The notes beneath the pieces were generated by a model. It made no database searches and was not told where the DNA came from. It was given only the letters and a program-made list of their open reading frames with translations. The position numbers and the translations under genes are program-made. From the NCBI GenBank assembly GCA_041398965.1, contig JAWKTT010000040.1, positions 1-38,797 of the forward strand: a stretch of DNA of 38,797 nt, read 5' to 3'. Positions 19,658 through 27,857 of this stretch are shown piece by piece. Position 1 is the first letter of the stretch. Every line of letters starts with the position of its first letter. This DNA is from JAWKTT01 sp041398965 (GTDB taxonomy: Bacteria; Planctomycetota; Planctomycetia; Planctomycetales; Planctomycetaceae).

Positions 19658-20803
19658 ATGATGACGTTACGATACGTGGGGCTTGATGTCCATAAAGATT
19701 CGATTTCGGTGGCGGTTGCCGATGTGGGGGATGCGGCGGCGCAGGTTCTTGAGCGGTTGCCGTTCGATGAAGCGCGGGTGTTGAAGTTGTTGCGAACTTT
19801 GGGGCCGCTTGGTTCGTTAAAGGTCTGTTACGAGGCGGGGCCGACGGGGTATGGGTTGCAAAGGTTCTTAGAGGAGAAGGGGGTGGACTGTGTGGTCATT
19901 TCGCCGTCGATGGTGCCGCAACAGCGGGTCGCGTGAAGACGGATCGACGCGATGCCAAGAGGCTGGCCCACTTCTTGCGATCGGGCGACTTGGTGACCAT
20001 CTGGATTCCCGATGCCGCGACCGAAGCGATCCGCGACTTGGTGCGTGCGGGATGATGCTCGTCTTTGCGAACGGCGCATCCGGCAGCAGTTACTCAAGTT
20101 TCTGTTGCGTCAGGGACGACGCTTCACCGAAGGTGTTTCGCGTTGGACCAAGACGCACTGGTCGTGGATTCGTCGGCAGACGTTTGACTTCGAAGCACAG
20201 AATCAACTGTTGGCCAACGCCATCGCCACGGCAGACCAAGCCCAGTCCCGCATCACCCGACTCAACGCCGACATCCATGACGCACTGGCCGACTGGCGAC
20301 TCGGCCCGCTGGTGCAGAACTTGCAGGCGTTCTGCGGAATTCAGGAGTTGACGGCCGTCGGGTTGTCGCAGAGATTGGCGACTTTGAACGATTCCCGACA
20401 GCGGCGAAGTTCATGTCGTTTGTCGGCTTGGTTCCCAGCGAAGCGTCGAGCGGTCCAACACGTCGTCAGGGTGGGATCACCAAGAGCGGCAACCGCCATG
20501 TGCGACGTCTGCTGATCGAAGCAGCCTGGCACTATTATCATGCCCGACCAAACGCGAGCCTCGCACTGTTACAGCGGCGCGAAGGTCTGCCTCAGGAGGT
20601 CATCGACATCGCCGACAACGCGCTGCGACGACTGCGAAAACGCTCGCTGAAGTTGCAGCGAATCAAGAAGTCTGCCACGAAGATCGTCACCGCGGCTGGC
20701 CCGCGAGTTGGCGGGGTTCCTGCTGGTCCGCCGCGATCACCACGCAGCGTCTGCATCGCGAACAGACTTCCCCACCAGCGACCTCAAAACGGGCGAAGCA
20801 TGA
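19658..20803 (+). pseudogene. IS110-family transposase, four frameshifts
   Basis: The N-terminal DEDD/RuvC-like domain is recognisable: YVGLDVHKDSISVAV (first Asp), VCYEAGPTGYGLQRFL (Glu) and VKTDRRDAKRLA. The C-terminal Tnp domain has FVGLVPSEASSGP with the candidate catalytic Ser, GGITKSGNRHVRRLLIEAAW and ARELAGFLLVRR. The reading frame changes four times: at ~19932, ~20040 (LVR(A)RDDARL), ~20358 (before AEIGDFERFP) and ~20700 (before ARELAGF). Each break fits a one- or two-base indel, so this is independent decay rather than programmed shifting. The joined length of ~380 codons is normal for the family. The start is one of two adjacent ATGs (19658, 19661). It is very likely inactive. Confidence 0.88.
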
Positions 20804-20855
20804 TCGTGACAAACAGCAACACACGAAACGCGAACAGACACCACTCCCAACAGAA

Positions 20856-20885
20856 TTGTGACGATGATGTTCTAACTAGGATAAT
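20856..20885 (+). promoter_or_regulatory. Possible outward promoter at the 3' side of the IS110 remnant
   Basis: TTGTGA (20856-20861) and GATAAT (20880-20885) are separated by 18 bp, 4/6 and 5/6 matches to sigma-70 consensus. It would read out of the IS toward the repeat cluster and the oxidoreductase at 21988, which is 1.1 kb away. Confidence 0.3.
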
Positions 20886-21354
20886 GTTACATCGATACGA
20901 CAGCATCATTTGCCAGAGATTATTCTTTGTAGGATGATGTTGTGAGATGTCTGAAAAGAGACAACGATGACAACAACCGACTGCCCCCAAGGAGACGACA
21001 GCGACGCCGTGGCGGTGTGGAGACCGACGAACGGAAGCACCCTCGATGCCCTCTTGAGCATTCCTTCACAGGAACACGCTCGTCCTGGAGACTGAGGTTC
21101 CTCCCAGACGAAACCTTGCCTTGCGGTAACCAACCCGCGTATCTCAGAGTGCCAGTCTCCCACCCCCACCGGCCCGCTGCCATCCCCAGGAGAAAATCAT
21201 GACCTGACGCCCCCCTTTCAGTCAAACAGAAAAAGCCCCCCCCCACACTTGACCGGTCCTTCCATATCAGAGGGCCGGGGTGAGGGGGAATAAGACGCGG
21301 CGTCCACTTCACAAACGTGTTGAAATAGCGTCCACAGGTACCCCATCATCCCAG

Positions 21355-21467
21355 CCTTCTCCCCCGTGGGGATGCGGTCTGAAGTCGGAGCGTCGTCAGC
21401 GGGGGAGAAGGAGTTTCGCGTCGGCTGACGCCTCCGGTTCGGGGAGTTGCCATGTGGGGAATGCACC
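21355..21467 (+). repeat. Family B nested-palindrome repeat, copy B2 (left end missing)
   Basis: The inner stem is CCTTCTCCCCCG (21355-21366) / CGGGGGAGAAGG (21400-21411), 12 bp perfect. The right half matches B3: TTTCGCGTCGGCTGACGCC, then GGTTCGGGGAGTTGCCATGT, ending with GGGGAATGCACC (21456-21467). The loop differs from that in B1 and B3, and no left terminal repeat is present. Confidence 0.65.
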
Positions 21468-21586
21468 GCCGAGGATGTCTCTGCATCTCGAAAGTGGATG
21501 GGTCTCTCAATACTTCAAAAACGTCAGGGTGATGGGATGCAGTCGCTGTTTGGGGTTGGTTCATTTGTTCAGTCAGGGGCACGGTC

Positions 21587-21786
21587 GGGCCAACGGCCCA
21601 GCAGGTTGTCTAGCCTAGGCCATCGGCCTAGGACTGAAGGCAGGAGTCCACGCGAGAGGGCTGATGGCCCGGCCAGTTGCCCCAGAATCTTGCCAACGGG
21701 CCGGGCCTTCAGCCCTCGACAGACAATCTTGGGCCGATTCCCCAGTCCGCTGGACTGGGCTAGACAATGTTCCGGGGCGTTGCCCC
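21587..21786 (+). repeat. Array of REP-like triloop hairpins
   Basis: Five hairpin units lie within 200 bp: GGGCC-AAC-GGCCC (21587-21599), CCTAGGCC-ATC-GGCCTAGG (21614-21632), CCCAGTCC-GCT-GGACTGGG (21741-21759), GGGGC-GTT-GCCCC (21774-21786), and a wider 15/16 pair at 21657-21672 with 21701-21716. Triloop GC palindromes like these resemble REP sequences mobilised by RAYT (TnpA-REP) proteins in other bacteria; no such gene is in this window. Confidence 0.65.
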
Positions 21787-21987
21787 TGCTGTTTCCTGAA
21801 CATCGCCACGTCACCTGCCAAACTTGTTCGCGGTGAACAGATGAGCAACCCCCAATTGGCGACTGCACCAGGGTGGTGGGATGCTTTGCTGGTTGACTCC
21901 CTCGTTGGGCGGGACGTCACTAGAATGTTGGTTCCCTGTGAATTCGGGGGATTGGATGACTTTCTTACTTCATACTGTGAGTGACAC

Positions 21988-23103
21988 ATGAGCCAGTCGA
22001 ATGAGGTCCGTTGGGGGATTCTGGGAGCCGCAACGATTGCTCGGAAAAACTGGCATGCCATCTTGAACACGGGGAATGGACGGGTCACTGCGGTCGCCAG
22101 TCGCAGCGTCGACCGGGCCTCCGCGTTTATCAATGAATGTCAGTCGCAATACCCTTTCGCCACTCGGCCAGCACCTTGCGGCAGTTATGACGAGTTGCTT
22201 CAGCGTGACGATGTCGATGCTGTTTACATCCCGCTGCCAACCGGTCTACGCAAAGAGTGGGTCATTAAGGCGGCCCAGGCGGGGAAGCACGTGGTCTGCG
22301 AGAAACCTTGCGGCACATCGGCCAGCGACCTTACCGAGATGATTCAGGCATGCCAGGAGCACAACGTCCAATTTATGGATGGGGTCATGTACATGCATTG
22401 TGACCGCCTCATCAAGTTGCGAGAAGTCCTCGATGCTGGCGATGTTGTGGGGGATATTCGTCGTATTGCGACGCACTTCACCTTCAAGGCTCCTGATGAG
22501 TTTCTCCAAAACAACATTCGTGTCAGCAGCGAGTTAGAGCCACAAGGATGTCTCGGCGACCTCGGTTGGTACACCATTCGCTTCGCTCTGTGGACGATGA
22601 AGTACGAGATGCCTCAATGGATCAGCGGGCGCATGATTCACTCCTTTGGTCGACATGACAGCCCGGAGGCAGTGCCGATGGAGTTCTCGGCCGAGATGCA
22701 GTTTGCCTCGGGAGTTTCCGCTTCGTTCTACAATTCGTTTCGTACCGAGAACCAGCAGTTGGCTCACATCAGTGGCACGAAGGGGAACTTGCAACTGGAT
22801 GACTTCGTGCTGCCGTTTCATGGTTGCGAAGTCGACTTCCATTCCGAGAACTCGACGTTTCATGTCGAGGGTTGCCGATTCACGATGGAGCGACATCGAC
22901 GACGTCACGCCGTGACCGAGTACAGCGGTAATCACGAGTCGGCCCAGGAAACCAAGTTGTTCCGAACCTTCGGGGCGATCGTGCAGTCGGGTCAGTTGGA
23001 CCCGCATTGGCCGGAGATCGCACTCAAGACGCAACAGGTCATGGATGCCGCTCTCCTCTCGGCCCGCAACGAAGGAGCCCGCATTGAACTCCCAGTCAAC
23101 TAG
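21988..23103 (+). CDS. Gfo/Idh/MocA-family oxidoreductase, cytosolic
   Basis: This 371-aa protein lacks a signal peptide. It has the Rossmann motif WGILGAATIARKNW (~9-22, GxxGxA type), DVDAVYIPLPTGL (~75), HVVCEKPCGTS with the EKP motif (~100) and the C-terminal alpha/beta domain starting GDLGWYTIRFALW. The pattern is closest to the dihydrodiol dehydrogenase-like branch. It should use NAD(P) to oxidise or reduce a sugar or diol; the substrate is unknown. It differs from the Tat-exported relative at 7695-9050 and is probably not its recent duplicate. Only 47 bp separate it from the next gene, so the two may be co-transcribed. Confidence 0.88.
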   Translation: MSQSNEVRWGILGAATIARKNWHAILNTGNGRVTAVASRSVDRASAFINECQSQYPFATRPAPCGSYDELLQRDDVDAVYIPLPTGLRKEWVIKAAQAGKHVVCEKPCGTSASDLTEMIQACQEHNVQFMDGVMYMHCDRLIKLREVLDAGDVVGDIRRIATHFTFKAPDEFLQNNIRVSSELEPQGCLGDLGWYTIRFALWTMKYEMPQWISGRMIHSFGRHDSPEAVPMEFSAEMQFASGVSASFYNSFRTENQQLAHISGTKGNLQLDDFVLPFHGCEVDFHSENSTFHVEGCRFTMERHRRRHAVTEYSGNHESAQETKLFRTFGAIVQSGQLDPHWPEIALKTQQVMDAALLSARNEGARIELPVN

Positions 23104-23150
23104 TCGGATTCCCCGTTTTTTGACGGACTTCTTCCGTACGACGAACGTCC

Positions 23151-25112
23151 ATGTCCGTCGAAACTTGGCGGTCGATCACGGGCGACGACCTCCTCAATCT
23201 CGAAGACAGACTCTTTCCCTTTGATTCGTTGACGATTGAAATCATCAGACCTGAAATGCCTAAGGCTCCGCAAATCTCTGGCGACAGCAGCGAATTCGGC
23301 AACGCTCAAACCGTTGCTGAACGTCGGCGATGGCGTGCTCCGCGCGGAGATGGGGAACTGCTTTCCGTCCCCGACCTCTCAGCGGCGGATCAATTGTCGC
23401 AACAGAATGCCATGACGTTTCATCAACGGGCCGTAACCACCCTGATCGGCGGAGTATCGCTGGCAATTCTCCGTCAACAGGCCCGGCTCGAACTCTTCCG
23501 CATCGCCCAGGAATACACCGCATCCCTCACCGGTGGCGGAGCACCTCAACGGAACAACGTCGATCCCACAACGTCGCGATGGTTTATGACGGGGCATCAG
23601 CCCGAGCTATTTCATCCGGGCGTCTGGGTGAAGAACTTTGCCATTGGGGGACTGGCTCAAAGTGCAAACCACTCGCAATCGTCCGCCGCGTCTTCGACGG
23701 CAAAGACTGGGGCGATTTCGATGAATCTCATCGTCGACAATGACCTGCACACCCACGCGACCCTGCGAGCCCCCTCTGGTCCCGTGGCGTCTGCCTCCTG
23801 GAAAACCTTTTCTTACGATGCCCGCACACCGACGCAACCCTGGGAGGATCGGGTGGTTGTTGACGAATCGGCGTTTCGTCGATTCGGCGATGATGTCTCT
23901 GCCGAGATGACTTCGCAGTGGGGGTATCGCCCGCTGTTGGCCGACTGTTGGGCCGATGCGGTCGCTCATCTGTCAACGTCCCGTCGCATCGCCGATTGTT
24001 TTGTGGCGATGCGTCACAAACAGGAGCAGCGCTGGGGGATCAACAATCTCGAACTCCCGCTGAGTCGGCTCTGTGAGTCGACGTCCTATCGTCAATTTGC
24101 ATCACATCTCCTGCTTCATGCCGAGCATTTCGCCCGCGATCACAATGCCGCGTTGAACGACTATCGTCAACGGCATCACATCCGGAGCAAAGCCCATCCG
24201 GTCGCGGCATTGGAGTTTCGCGAAGGTTGGACCGAAGCCCCGTTTTGGGTCTGGCGAGCGGGAGAAACCGTCCGTCAACGCCTGTTCGTGCGTCAGACGG
24301 AAACGCAACTTGAGCTAAGCAACGACGACACCCTGTTGACCGCCGTGACGCTTCCCGCACGTATCTCCCCCGCTGCACAGAGAGACTCGCGCTGCCGTGA
24401 CGATGCGTCATGTCGTTCGCAAACCGATGTCGATGCCAATGCGGAATTGAGCGCGAACTCTGTGATCGGGATCGGCTTGGAAGAACTGGCTCGACAGGGT
24501 TGGCGACTGAGGACGCGGGCACTGACGACGACACTTTTCGCGAGGCTCTGTCTGGCTGACCTCTTCATTCACGGCATTGGTGGTGCCCGGTATGACGAGA
24601 TGACCGACTCCATCACCCAGCGGTTCTTCCAGTTCCCACTCCCCCCGTACCTCACCCTCACCGCAACGCGACATCTCCCGCTGCCGCAATTGTCGGCCTC
24701 GACGGATGATCCCCCTCGATTGCGACATGAGCTTCGGTCCGTCCAGTTCCACGGCGAACAGTTCCTGCCCCCCAACGCCGAGTTAACCCTGCGTCAACGG
24801 CAACAACAATTACTCGACCGCTGGCATCAAGACCACCGAGACCGCAGAGCCGGGAACCAGTCCCTCCTCACATCCGCCGAACGCCATAACCTGCATCGGG
24901 AATTAAGGCTTTTGCAACAACAATTCGCGACCCTCGCCGCCCCGGCGTCGGCCCGAATTTGCCAGACACTTCAGGAGGTCGAAGGGAAACTCCAATCGAA
25001 CAGTGTGCTGAACAGTCGCGAGTTCGCTTGGCCCCTGTTCACTTCGGATCGCCTGGAACCCTTCGCTCAACAACTGCAACAAGCGGTCTCACGATCAATG
25101 GAAGCTGTCTGA
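23151..25112 (+). CDS. Hypothetical 653-aa protein
   Basis: I do not recognise this family with confidence. Seen in the sequence: no signal peptide or membrane helix, a conserved-looking block TGHQPELFHPGVWVKNFAIG (~147-166), NLIVDNDLHTH (~193), a block LADLFIHGIGGARYDEMTD (~470), and a C-terminal Gln/Arg-rich helical segment (~550-640) likely to form coiled coil. A very distant relation to BshC-type enzymes (cysteine addition in bacillithiol synthesis) came to mind from the TGHQ block and overall order, but the evidence is weak. It follows the cytosolic oxidoreductase by 47 bp. Base composition is like its neighbours, and the frame is clearly coding. Confidence 0.75.
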   Translation: MSVETWRSITGDDLLNLEDRLFPFDSLTIEIIRPEMPKAPQISGDSSEFGNAQTVAERRRWRAPRGDGELLSVPDLSAADQLSQQNAMTFHQRAVTTLIGGVSLAILRQQARLELFRIAQEYTASLTGGGAPQRNNVDPTTSRWFMTGHQPELFHPGVWVKNFAIGGLAQSANHSQSSAASSTAKTGAISMNLIVDNDLHTHATLRAPSGPVASASWKTFSYDARTPTQPWEDRVVVDESAFRRFGDDVSAEMTSQWGYRPLLADCWADAVAHLSTSRRIADCFVAMRHKQEQRWGINNLELPLSRLCESTSYRQFASHLLLHAEHFARDHNAALNDYRQRHHIRSKAHPVAALEFREGWTEAPFWVWRAGETVRQRLFVRQTETQLELSNDDTLLTAVTLPARISPAAQRDSRCRDDASCRSQTDVDANAELSANSVIGIGLEELARQGWRLRTRALTTTLFARLCLADLFIHGIGGARYDEMTDSITQRFFQFPLPPYLTLTATRHLPLPQLSASTDDPPRLRHELRSVQFHGEQFLPPNAELTLRQRQQQLLDRWHQDHRDRRAGNQSLLTSAERHNLHRELRLLQQQFATLAAPASARICQTLQEVEGKLQSNSVLNSREFAWPLFTSDRLEPFAQQLQQAVSRSMEAV

Positions 25113-25347
25113 CCACTCGGAGGCTCGCTCGGGACTCAGTCGACGAACAACATCAGGTTCGACACGGTCGGGAATGGATTGAAGTCGCCGACCTCTGCGG
25201 CCAGCCGAACGGCGAGTTGTGCGATGTGTCGCAATGGCAAAGCTGCGTCAATCCGCACGGAGTGAGTGACCGCACCCCCCAATTTGCGACGACATCGGGT
25301 AAGAGCCATTCTCAACGATGCTCTTTTCCGCACCCCTGGAAGTGCGG

Positions 25348-25518
25348 GGGTGCATTCCCCGGATTGTGATCCTCGCCAACGGGTGATCTCTGTTGTCAGC
25401 CTCTCCCTCTCCCCCACTGTCGAAGTTCCTACTTTGAAGGACTTTCCAGTGGGGGAGAGGGCGTTTCGCGTCGGCTGACGCCTCTGGTTCGGGGAGTTGC
25501 CATGTGGGGAATGCACCC
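25348..25518 (+). repeat. Family B nested-palindrome repeat, copy B3 (complete)
   Basis: The element is 171 bp. Terminal inverted repeats GGGTGCATTCCCC (25348-25360) and GGGGAATGCACCC (25506-25518) are perfect over 13 bp. The inner stem CTCTCCCCCACTG (25407-25419) / CAGTGGGGGAGAG (25447-25459) is also perfect over 13 bp. A third small hairpin, GCGTC-GGCT-GACGC, lies at 25468-25481. No target-site duplication was obvious. Confidence 0.75.
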
Positions 25519-25587
25519 TCACAGAGTCCGTCTCGTGGGGTACGTTGGAAAAATTTACGAAAAGGCATAGCAGAACTCACACTCCCG

Positions 25588-25634
25588 TGCGATAATGTCT
25601 GTTTGGTTTCGCGCCCGGCCTCTTTGATGCCGGG
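25588..25634 (+). promoter_or_regulatory. Candidate argF promoter element and leader hairpin
   Basis: TGCGATAAT at 25588-25596 fits an extended -10 (TGn plus GATAAT) without a recognisable -35. It is followed by a CCCGGC/GCCGGG hairpin (25614-25619 / 25629-25634) about 70 nt before the argF start. No ArgR-like operator was identified. Confidence 0.3.
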
Positions 25635-25705
25635 TGTTCCCTTTTGAGGGGCGAACCGTGTTGCGTGAGCCGTAACCGGGACATTCGCCGATGCAGGTAG
25701 CCGTG

Positions 25706-26617
25706 ATGCGACATCTTGTGAATCTGTTGGACCTTGCTGTCGATGATGTTCAGGAAATCCTGAATCGATCAGCCGAACTCAAACGCGAAGTGAAATCGGG
25801 AACACGCCGACCAATCCTGGCGGGGCGGATTCTCGGGCAACTCTTCGAGAAGCCATCGTTGCGAACTCGCGTCAGTTTCGAGGCGGCCATGTGTCAGTTG
25901 GGGGGAAGTGGCATCTTTCTGTCGGCTGCTGATGCTGGTCTCAATGGTCGCGAGTCGATCGCTGATGTCGCTCGCGTGGTCACCAGTTACTGCGACGTCA
26001 TCGTGTTGCGAACCTTCTCGCATCAACTGATCGAGGACTTTGCCAAATATGGTCAGTGTGCCATCGTCAACGGGCTGTCGGATGTTTCGCATCCTTGCCA
26101 GGCATTGGCGGACATGCTCACGATGCAGGAAGCGTTCGGCACAGTTGCCGGGAAACGACTCGCCTACGTTGGCGATGGAAACAACGTCGCGGTGTCTTTG
26201 GCGGAAGCCTGTGCAATGCTGGGGGTCTCGTTTGTTTGTGGTGCTCCGCAGGGATATCAGCTTCCTCAGGAGATTCTCGACGACCTGACACGCCGATATC
26301 CCAAAGCAGAGTTAGAGCAGACGGACGACCCCCGTGCGGCAGTCCAAGGTGCCGATGTGGTCTACACCGATGTCTGGGCCAGCATGGGACAAGAGGCGGA
26401 GAAAGAAAAACGAGCGAAGGTCTTCGCCGACTTTCAAGTGAACGCTGAGTTGATGAAACATGCGGGGAAGCAGGCTCGGTTCCTGCATTGTCTCCCGGCT
26501 CGTCGGGGCTTGGAAGTCACCGACGAGGTCATGGAGGGGCCTGCGTGCCTGGCGTTCGAGCAGGCGGAAAACCGCATGCATCTGGCGAAAGGGTTGTTCG
26601 TCTGGCAACTGACGTGA
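25706..26617 (+). CDS. argF: Ornithine carbamoyltransferase
   Basis: It converts ornithine and carbamoyl phosphate to citrulline in arginine synthesis. Motifs are complete: carbamoyl-phosphate loop FEKPSLRTRVSFE (~48-60, SxRTR), HPCQALAD (129-136), YVGDGNNVA (~154), DVWASMGQE (222-230, the ornithine SMG loop) and HCLPARRG (261-268). The SMG loop separates it from aspartate carbamoyltransferase. The start at 25706 (303 aa) has AGG 8 nt upstream and gives the usual MRHL N-terminus; an ATG at 25691 is also in frame. No other arginine gene is nearby. Confidence 0.95.
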   Translation: MRHLVNLLDLAVDDVQEILNRSAELKREVKSGTRRPILAGRILGQLFEKPSLRTRVSFEAAMCQLGGSGIFLSAADAGLNGRESIADVARVVTSYCDVIVLRTFSHQLIEDFAKYGQCAIVNGLSDVSHPCQALADMLTMQEAFGTVAGKRLAYVGDGNNVAVSLAEACAMLGVSFVCGAPQGYQLPQEILDDLTRRYPKAELEQTDDPRAAVQGADVVYTDVWASMGQEAEKEKRAKVFADFQVNAELMKHAGKQARFLHCLPARRGLEVTDEVMEGPACLAFEQAENRMHLAKGLFVWQLT

Positions 26618-26803
26618 TGCCTGAGAACGTCGATTTCTCGGGACAAAAGGGGTGACGCTCGGGCAGCGCCATTTCGTCGTCAGGAGGCACAGGATGGAAC
26701 ATCAGGAATTCTGAAGTCTGTCCTTCTCAGGGATATCGCCGGTGCGATACTCTCTGTCGCATGGCGCTCGCGAGTACACTTTGAAAGAGAATGGTCGCTG
26801 TCG

Positions 26804-27805
26804 ATGTCTGAACTGCGCAAGGATCCTGTCGTTGGTCGCTGGGTGATTATTGCCCCCGAAAGAATGGCCCGTCCCCAGATGACACGAGCCATCGAGAGTG
26901 TCGACGAGAACGAATACGATCCGTTCCTCGAAGGGAACGAAGATGCCACTCCGCCAGAGATTCTCGCTTACCGGTCCCCCGGCTCCCAGCCCAACGGACC
27001 GGGCTGGCGAGTTCGTGTCGTCCCCAACAAGTTCCCCGCCCTGCAAGCCCATCAGCCGGTCGAGAAGCGGGGCGATGGCATCTACGACATGATGGCAGGG
27101 ACCGGGGCGCACGAAGTCATCATCGAGTGCCCCCATCGCGAGACGAATCTCGGACGCCTCTCGGTCGAACAGATTCGTGAAGTGCTTTGGGTCTACCGGG
27201 ACCGCCTGGTCGATCTCAAGCGAGACCCTCGGCTCGTCCACGGACTGATCTTCAAAAACAAAGGGGCACTGGCGGGGGCCTCGGTCGACCACAGTCACTC
27301 GCAGCTTATCGTCAATCCGGTCGTCCCGATTGCCATTCAGGAAGAGATCACCGGAGCCGAGACTTACTACCGCTTCCGTGGTCGCTGCATCTTCGAAGAC
27401 ATGATTCAACAAGAAGTGGCGGAGCAGAAGCGAGTGGTGATCGACTCGAACGCGTTCGTCGTCGTCTGCCCCTATGCCGCCCGGTTCCCGTTCGAGACTT
27501 GGATTCTCCCGAAGCATCATGCCAGTCACTTCGAGAACATCCAAAAACAGGGGATCGAAGAGCTAGGAAGCGTCCTCAAGCAGACACTCCTCAAGCTCGA
27601 AAAAGCTCTGGGCGACCCCCCGTATAACTACGTGATTCACACGGCTCCGTTCGATAGTCAGGAGTTGCCGCACTATCGCTGGCACATCGAGATCATCCCC
27701 CGGCTGACTCGCATCGCGGGGTTCGAGTGGGGAAGCGGCTTCTACATCAACACCGTGACCCCTGAAGAATCCGCCGCCGCCCTGCGGAAAATCGACGTCG
27801 AGTAG
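26804..27805 (+). CDS. galT: Galactose-1-phosphate uridylyltransferase-like protein
   Basis: This 333-aa protein matches GalT along its length: ELRKDPVVGRWVIIAPER, VRVVPNKFPAL, GAHEVIIECP (His103), GLIFKNKGALAGASVDHSHS with the active-site HSHSQ (163-167, usually HPHGQ or HPHSQ), FPFETWILP and RWHIEIIPRL. The nucleophilic His165 is kept. The structural zinc motif is lost: the CPFC pair reads DPFL (Asp39, Leu42) within YDPFLEGNE. Family members transfer UMP between UDP-glucose and galactose 1-phosphate; given these changes another sugar phosphate is possible. It lies 186 bp after argF with no functional link and is convergent with the aminotransferase gene. Confidence 0.85.
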   Translation: MSELRKDPVVGRWVIIAPERMARPQMTRAIESVDENEYDPFLEGNEDATPPEILAYRSPGSQPNGPGWRVRVVPNKFPALQAHQPVEKRGDGIYDMMAGTGAHEVIIECPHRETNLGRLSVEQIREVLWVYRDRLVDLKRDPRLVHGLIFKNKGALAGASVDHSHSQLIVNPVVPIAIQEEITGAETYYRFRGRCIFEDMIQQEVAEQKRVVIDSNAFVVVCPYAARFPFETWILPKHHASHFENIQKQGIEELGSVLKQTLLKLEKALGDPPYNYVIHTAPFDSQELPHYRWHIEIIPRLTRIAGFEWGSGFYINTVTPEESAAALRKIDVE

Positions 27806-27857
27806 TCGAAAGACGATGACATCAACAGGTTGCGAACCGCGTCTCGCTCTCGCAGAA

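Larger units (their letters stand above)
19563..20950 (+). mobile_element. Decayed IS110-family insertion sequence (approximate limits)
   Basis: The element is defined by the transposase remnant at 19658-20803. IS110 elements usually lack terminal inverted repeats, so ends cannot be read directly. I set the left limit where repeat B1 stops matching B3 and the right limit after a direct repeat of GATGATGTT (20863-20871 and 20933-20941). In this family a bridge RNA is encoded in the non-coding flank beside the transposase; the short flanks here (95 bp left, ~150 bp right) could hold a remnant, but I cannot show it. Confidence 0.5.
20804..21987. other. 1.2-kb repeat-rich intergenic stretch
   Basis: No reading frame here has a credible protein. 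It holds the end of the IS110 element, an inverted pair GGAGACTG/CAGTCTCC (21087-21094, 21153-21160) inside unrecognised sequence, the CCGGTCCTTCCAT inverted match to 19567-19579 (21253-21265), family B copy B2 and the hairpin array at 21587-21786. Short frames over B2 and B3 encode similar peptides only because the DNA repeat is shared. Confidence 0.55.
25113..25705. other. Intergenic region before argF
   Basis: 593 bases containing copy B3, a candidate extended -10 and a leader hairpin, all listed separately. The section 25113-25347 shows no clear feature. No reading frame is convincing. Confidence 0.5.

Noticed and set aside
19658..20803. Programmed frameshifting in the transposase
   Set aside because: There are four frame changes without slippery sites, and each fits a simple one- or two-base loss or gain, so decay is the better explanation.
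21587..21786. CRISPR array
   Set aside because: The palindromes differ in sequence and spacing; there are no identical direct repeats with unique spacers and no cas genes.
21218..25522. Small proteins sharing HSPHGNSPN-like peptides near 21466 and 25522
   Set aside because: The similarity arises because both lie over family B DNA repeats; nothing suggests they are translated.
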